A stretch of 64,000 nucleotides of DNA from Myoxocephalus aenaeus. Its lineage: Eukaryota > Chordata > Actinopteri > Perciformes > Cottidae. Below the pieces are notes generated by a model. The model was not told where the DNA came from. It was given only the letters and a program-made list of their open reading frames with translations, and ran no database searches. Positions 60,116-64,000 of this stretch are shown piece after piece. The stretch's first letter is position 1, and each line of letters begins with the position of its first letter. The position numbers and the translations under genes are program-made. The DNA lies in assembly GCA_038501785.1 (NCBI GenBank), contig JBAMJR010000189.1:3646001-3710000 (forward strand), given 5' to 3'.

Positions 60116-62454
60116 TACCTCTCCCTCAGACACTAAGGATGAATCAGTGATTGTTCAAGTGAACACCCAGGTACTTATAAAATTGAACTCCCGTATCCGC
60201 ACATACCGTGGAATAACTTCAAAGTTTGTCAATCCGCTCACAACATCCGACGGCTTTGTTTGTGACACGTTACCAGAAGGCTTGTAGTAAGTATTCTAAC
60301 TAGTCCATGATTCCTCCACATCCAGGGTCACATCCTGAGCCCCTCAGAGGTGAACAGTCTAGAAACAGCCCATACACAACAGTCTGGCTCCTCTGTGTTG
60401 CAGCTTGTCAGGCTGTATCTGACCCCTGTGGACAAGTTCACAAAGGGGATTCAGTCTTCTCCAGGAAGTGCACCCATACAAGGGTCAGCACACAAAGCTC
60501 TACACAACAGCTTGTGCTGGGAAAAGGCTATGGCTATAAAATGGACCAGCCCTACTTGGCCAGACTAAATGAGGTTTGCAGAAACTTTTGAATGTAATGC
60601 TGGTTGGCAAACAGGAGTGGGGACTAAGGATCTACACCCTCTCTGATACGTTTGCAAATCATACACATACACGTACACTTCAGAGATTCAGTCAAGAGTC
60701 TGCCGTGTCACACACAAATACTCGTTTACACACTGTCAGAAAGTCTGTCGTTAGCTACCTAACAGCTAATATCCAGTCAATACATTGACCTGATTGTTCC
60801 ACAGTGACAGCCGTCACATTTGCAGAAGTAAAATGTGCCTCACGCTAAACATTACAACTCAAGTTCATCTGAGGTGCTGCCAAAAAAGTGAAGGTCACAT
60901 GGGAAACTAAATGCATCCAGTTAGACAACAAAAGGAGAAGACAATCTGAAAGCAGTCTGGGAAATCCTGTTCTGTCTTATCTCAGTGCGGACACGAAAGG
61001 TTGGCTACAGAACCAACCTCACCCTCTTTCTCTCTCCCTCTCTATCCTCCCTCTCTCTCATATCTTAAAGTATTCAAAGTAAAATAGTCCCTCTTTTGAT
61101 ACTTTTCCAATCATCCCATGCCTCAATGTGCTGACCGGCCCTCTCCATACCCTGTTGTATTCACATGAAGAATATGTAATTACAGGAGAGTCAAGGCCTG
61201 ATAGATGACTGTGTGTGAAGCCACAATGCAGCCCAGAAAGGTCCTTCTGCCCAGGGACCATTACCAGATTAACAACCCCCTCTTCTTCTGTGTTTGGGCA
61301 TCCTGAGGGTGTCTGACTCCCTCTTTTACTGTATGCCTTTCTGCCTCTCTCTGTTTTTCTCTTTCCCACTGGTCTCCCAGACGTGTAAGGTTACATGTCA
61401 TTGTCCAGCTGGGTACAAGGTACAAAGCCCACAACAGGAAAAAGATCAATCTGTGATCAAAAAGGCGGATGGAAGTGTACATTTTCATCTATCTGGAAGT
61501 CACAAAAGTGTTGGGTAGTTTTGCAAAAATCCATAAATGATATGAAATGTCCTTTTGAGATTTTCTGCTACTAATGTTTTGAAATGCTCGTGGAACGATA
61601 ATGATAGGATATTATGTGGGTTTGCGACGGCGAGTTCATTTTCAGTGTCGTGTTGGTTTTTGGTGGCTACATTCAAATGGAGTTCCCCGGCTCTGGATAG
61701 TTGCCTCTGATTGTCCACTCAGCCAATCAAGCCCAATCACCCCTGAGCAGAAGACACACCAACACTGTGACACTAAGTTTCTCAAACTCCTGTAGGAATA
61801 TATTGAGTTTCACCCTTGTGGTGGTTCAGGAAATGATGGACAGTTTTCCTGCACAGTTTTCCTAGCATTTTAAAATGCCTTGAAATGACACACAGCAGTG
61901 CCCTGTTATTAAGATTGCTAGAGAACAAAAAGAGGGAGAGGTTAGAAAACTATATGGATGTCTATATTCTCCAGAAACTATTGATAAAATAAATACTGCT
62001 ACACAAAATATATTGTGGATTCATCAGGAAAGGCATGGATATAAGGTAAAGGAATCATGGGACTGATGTGTTCATATTTCTATGAGCTCATGAGGGAATC
62101 GTCGCCCTTCATTTCAGTTTGATATTCAGGTCTATCAAGTAACACTTGGTAAAAACTGTGCCAGGGGCCAACGCTCAGTTTACTCCTCCAGCATGATGAT
62201 TGGCATTTGAAGCTGCTTTGGGTGATGTTGAAGCAGAGGAACCTGCAGCAACATGGAAAGCGGTTCTCTTCATACATATTGAATCTGGACTGGACTGGAT
62301 GTCTGCTTTAACCCCGAGGAAAACACTTCAAAAGATTTGCTCAACTGGAAGAAACAAGTGAGATCACAGTAGAGGGAGTGTGACTTGTGACGCTGTAGTG
62401 GTAGAGTGTCACAGCATCTGAATACAGGACAAAACCCTAAATATCCATTTAGAT
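60116..62454. other. Intronic spacer, no supported gene
   Basis: A pyrimidine-rich stretch at 61018-61070 and an exon-like frame at 61380-61418 (TCKVTCHCPAGYK between AG and GT) were considered and not accepted. No repeat family recognised. Confidence 0.3.
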
Positions 62455-63266
62455 CAGAGGTGGGCAAACTACGGCCCGCGGGCCGGATACGGCCCGCCGA
62501 GTATTAATATACGGCCCGCCGAGTATTATAATTATTATAACATTAAAAAAATATATTAAAAAAAAGTTATTAAAAAAATATATTACATTTTTATTTTTTA
62601 TTTTAAATAATTATAAGTTATAGTAAAGACCGCTGTAGCGCTTCTCCGTTCCAAAGTTCAGTTTCCCGAAGCACGATGACCACAACAGACCAGCGTTGAT
62701 GTTTCTTCATGCTTATTTATTGCACAGCGCTCTTTTAGGCTTTTCGTGTGTGTTCTGCTGCAGCAGAAAGACGCTGTAATGCCTTCTGCTGCGCACACGG
62801 CTCTGCTGCAGAAGAACACACACACGAAAAGCCTAAAAGAGCGCTGTGCAATAAATAAGCATGAAGAAACATTGATGCTGGTCTGTTGCCATCATTGTGC
62901 TTTGGGAAAATCAAGTCGGGAACAGAGAGGCTTTACAGCAGTTTTTACGTGCCGTGCGGACCGCTGCCTGTCGTGTTCTGCTGAACTAGAGCGCACACAC
63001 AACACTTGCAATTCCACCCCTCCCCCACTGATCCCACAGACAAAAGCTCCACTTCTTAGCGGTCAGAATCCTTTTTAATTATGTCGTAAAGCGTTAACTT
63101 TAGAAGAATTACAGTAATATGAATCACTTTCTGTCGCCGGAGACAGGGTTTGTACTACAACAGTTTTAGAGTTGTAAAATCTCCATCCATCTGATACTGG
63201 CCCGGCCCGTCTGTCAAATTTTTTAATTCAATGTGGCCCCTGAGCCAAAAAGTTTGCCCACCCCTG
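62455..63266. mobile_element. hAT-type non-autonomous element, 812 bp
   Basis: Ends CAGAGGTGGGCAAACT (62455) and AGTTTGCCCACCCCTG (to 63266) are inverted repeats. ATTTAGAT (62447-62454) and ATTTAGAC (63267-63274) form an 8-bp target duplication with one mismatch, as hAT elements make. The GGCCCGCGGGCC and TGGCCCCTGAGCCAAAAAGT wording is typical of vertebrate hAT termini. The interior has a 22-bp tandem (62488, 62510) and a long hairpin but no transposase. Confidence 0.85.
62662..62908. repeat. Long inverted repeat (hairpin) in the hAT element
   Basis: Arms of about 105 bp (62662-62769 and 62801-62908) around a ~30-bp loop. The central ~57 bp (from ATGTTTCTTCATGC to GGCTTTTCGTGTGTGT) is perfectly complementary; the outer part has scattered mismatches. 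Confidence 0.85.
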
Positions 63267-64000
63267 ATTTAGACCGTAAACTAGTACTCCTGCTGCCAAA
63301 ACCCTCGGCTACCAGCTACAGCCAATCCATGCACCATTTTATGAGATGCATAATAATATGCATATCTAGTCTCACTTTTGTGTAGCTTAATAGAGCTAAT
63401 TGTAGTTTGAAAAAGAGTGAATAGCAATGTGATATTAATCAAGGAACTTTACCAAACTGATAAACATTGTTCATTGGCTCATACCAAATAATCAATTATA
63501 TGTTGAATATGTTCAGGAGAATACTTGGTATAAACCAAGCACAAAACTGAAATTGGTGTGGCAATTTGTTGTACATATACTGTATTTCGAATATAAATGA
63601 CATTTCAACAAAAGGTCAAAATAAATGACAATGACACCTCCCACATTAAAGAATCCCAGATTTATGCAAAAGTGAAGAAACTAAATATCAAAAGTTGTCT
63701 CCTTCACTGAAAAGTACAACCTCAGTCTATGTGTGTGAGAGGCTTCAAGTCTCCACATCACACTTGTTAAAGCAAGTGTAGAAGTATAAATAGCATATTG
63801 GACCATGACTGTCTCCTAAACTAGTTGTGAAGTCCTACCCATACATTACATATAAAAAAAAAGATTTAAGGAGCACAGATACACTTTTCCCCCTCGAGCA
63901 GATGGATGTGATGAAATACACTTCCATCATTATGCACAGTGATGGTCCAACATCACAGTCAAGTAATAATAAGGCCAAACATATTAATGAGTGGATGGGG
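63267..64000. other. Intronic spacer, no gene seen
   Basis: AT-rich, no recognised repeat or exon up to the window edge. Confidence 0.35.

Noticed and set aside
61380..61418. Exon-like plus-strand stretch coding TCKVTCHCPAGYK between a pyrimidine-rich AG and a GT
   Set aside because: It resembles an EGF-like end, but is 39 bp, isolated, antisense to the SorCS gene, and no partner exon is visible. Chance is more likely.

Overview
The window looks like teleost fish nuclear DNA. It carries the usual teleost repeats side by side: Tc1-like, hAT and PIF/Harbinger DNA transposons, L2-type LINE ends, a tRNA-derived SINE with the AAAGCGCTTTGAGTGG tail, a sushi-like Ty3/Gypsy LTR element, and dense (CA)n/(TG)n microsatellites. 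I see no prokaryotic gene organisation, CRISPR array or functional RNA gene.

The only host coding sequence I can support is one 68-bp exon on the minus strand (4093-4160). It has good splice signals and encodes VILILTKYYHADSTKVLESSLWR, which I recognise as the start of the VPS10 domain of a SorCS-family sorting receptor, most like SORCS2. On that reading 1-4092 is the next intron and 4161-64000 is part of a very large upstream intron, and the rest of the window is intronic repeats and unannotated spacer.

Layout, left to right. 1-1188: 3' part of a Tc1-like transposon with an open DD37E transposase. 4093-4160: SorCS exon. 7208-7709: complete Harbinger MITE. 9847-10267: first copy of a 339-bp duplication ending in (TG)n. 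17051-17795: L2-type LINE 3' end. 18474-19037: SINE split by a Harbinger copy. 21577-21902: hAT end. 23149-25026: recent, non-autonomous, sushi-like LTR element on the minus strand with 5-bp target duplications, near-identical LTRs, a self-priming-type primer site and one proline-rich repeat ORF. 35140-36570: two L2-type fragments, the second with G-quadruplex-like and (ATT)n expansions. 37-47.5 kb: microsatellites, SINEs and the second 339-bp copy at 44859. 57070-58401: longer Harbinger copy with a dead transposase remnant. 59277-59505: palindromic MITE. 62455-63266: hAT element with a long hairpin.

The genes do not form a pathway. The story is one receptor intron filled by mobile elements of different ages. 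The LTR element and the Tc1-like element look youngest (LTRs differ at five sites; transposase ORF unbroken). The Harbinger, L2 and SINE copies are older. Repeat family names come from recalled family features, not from a search.
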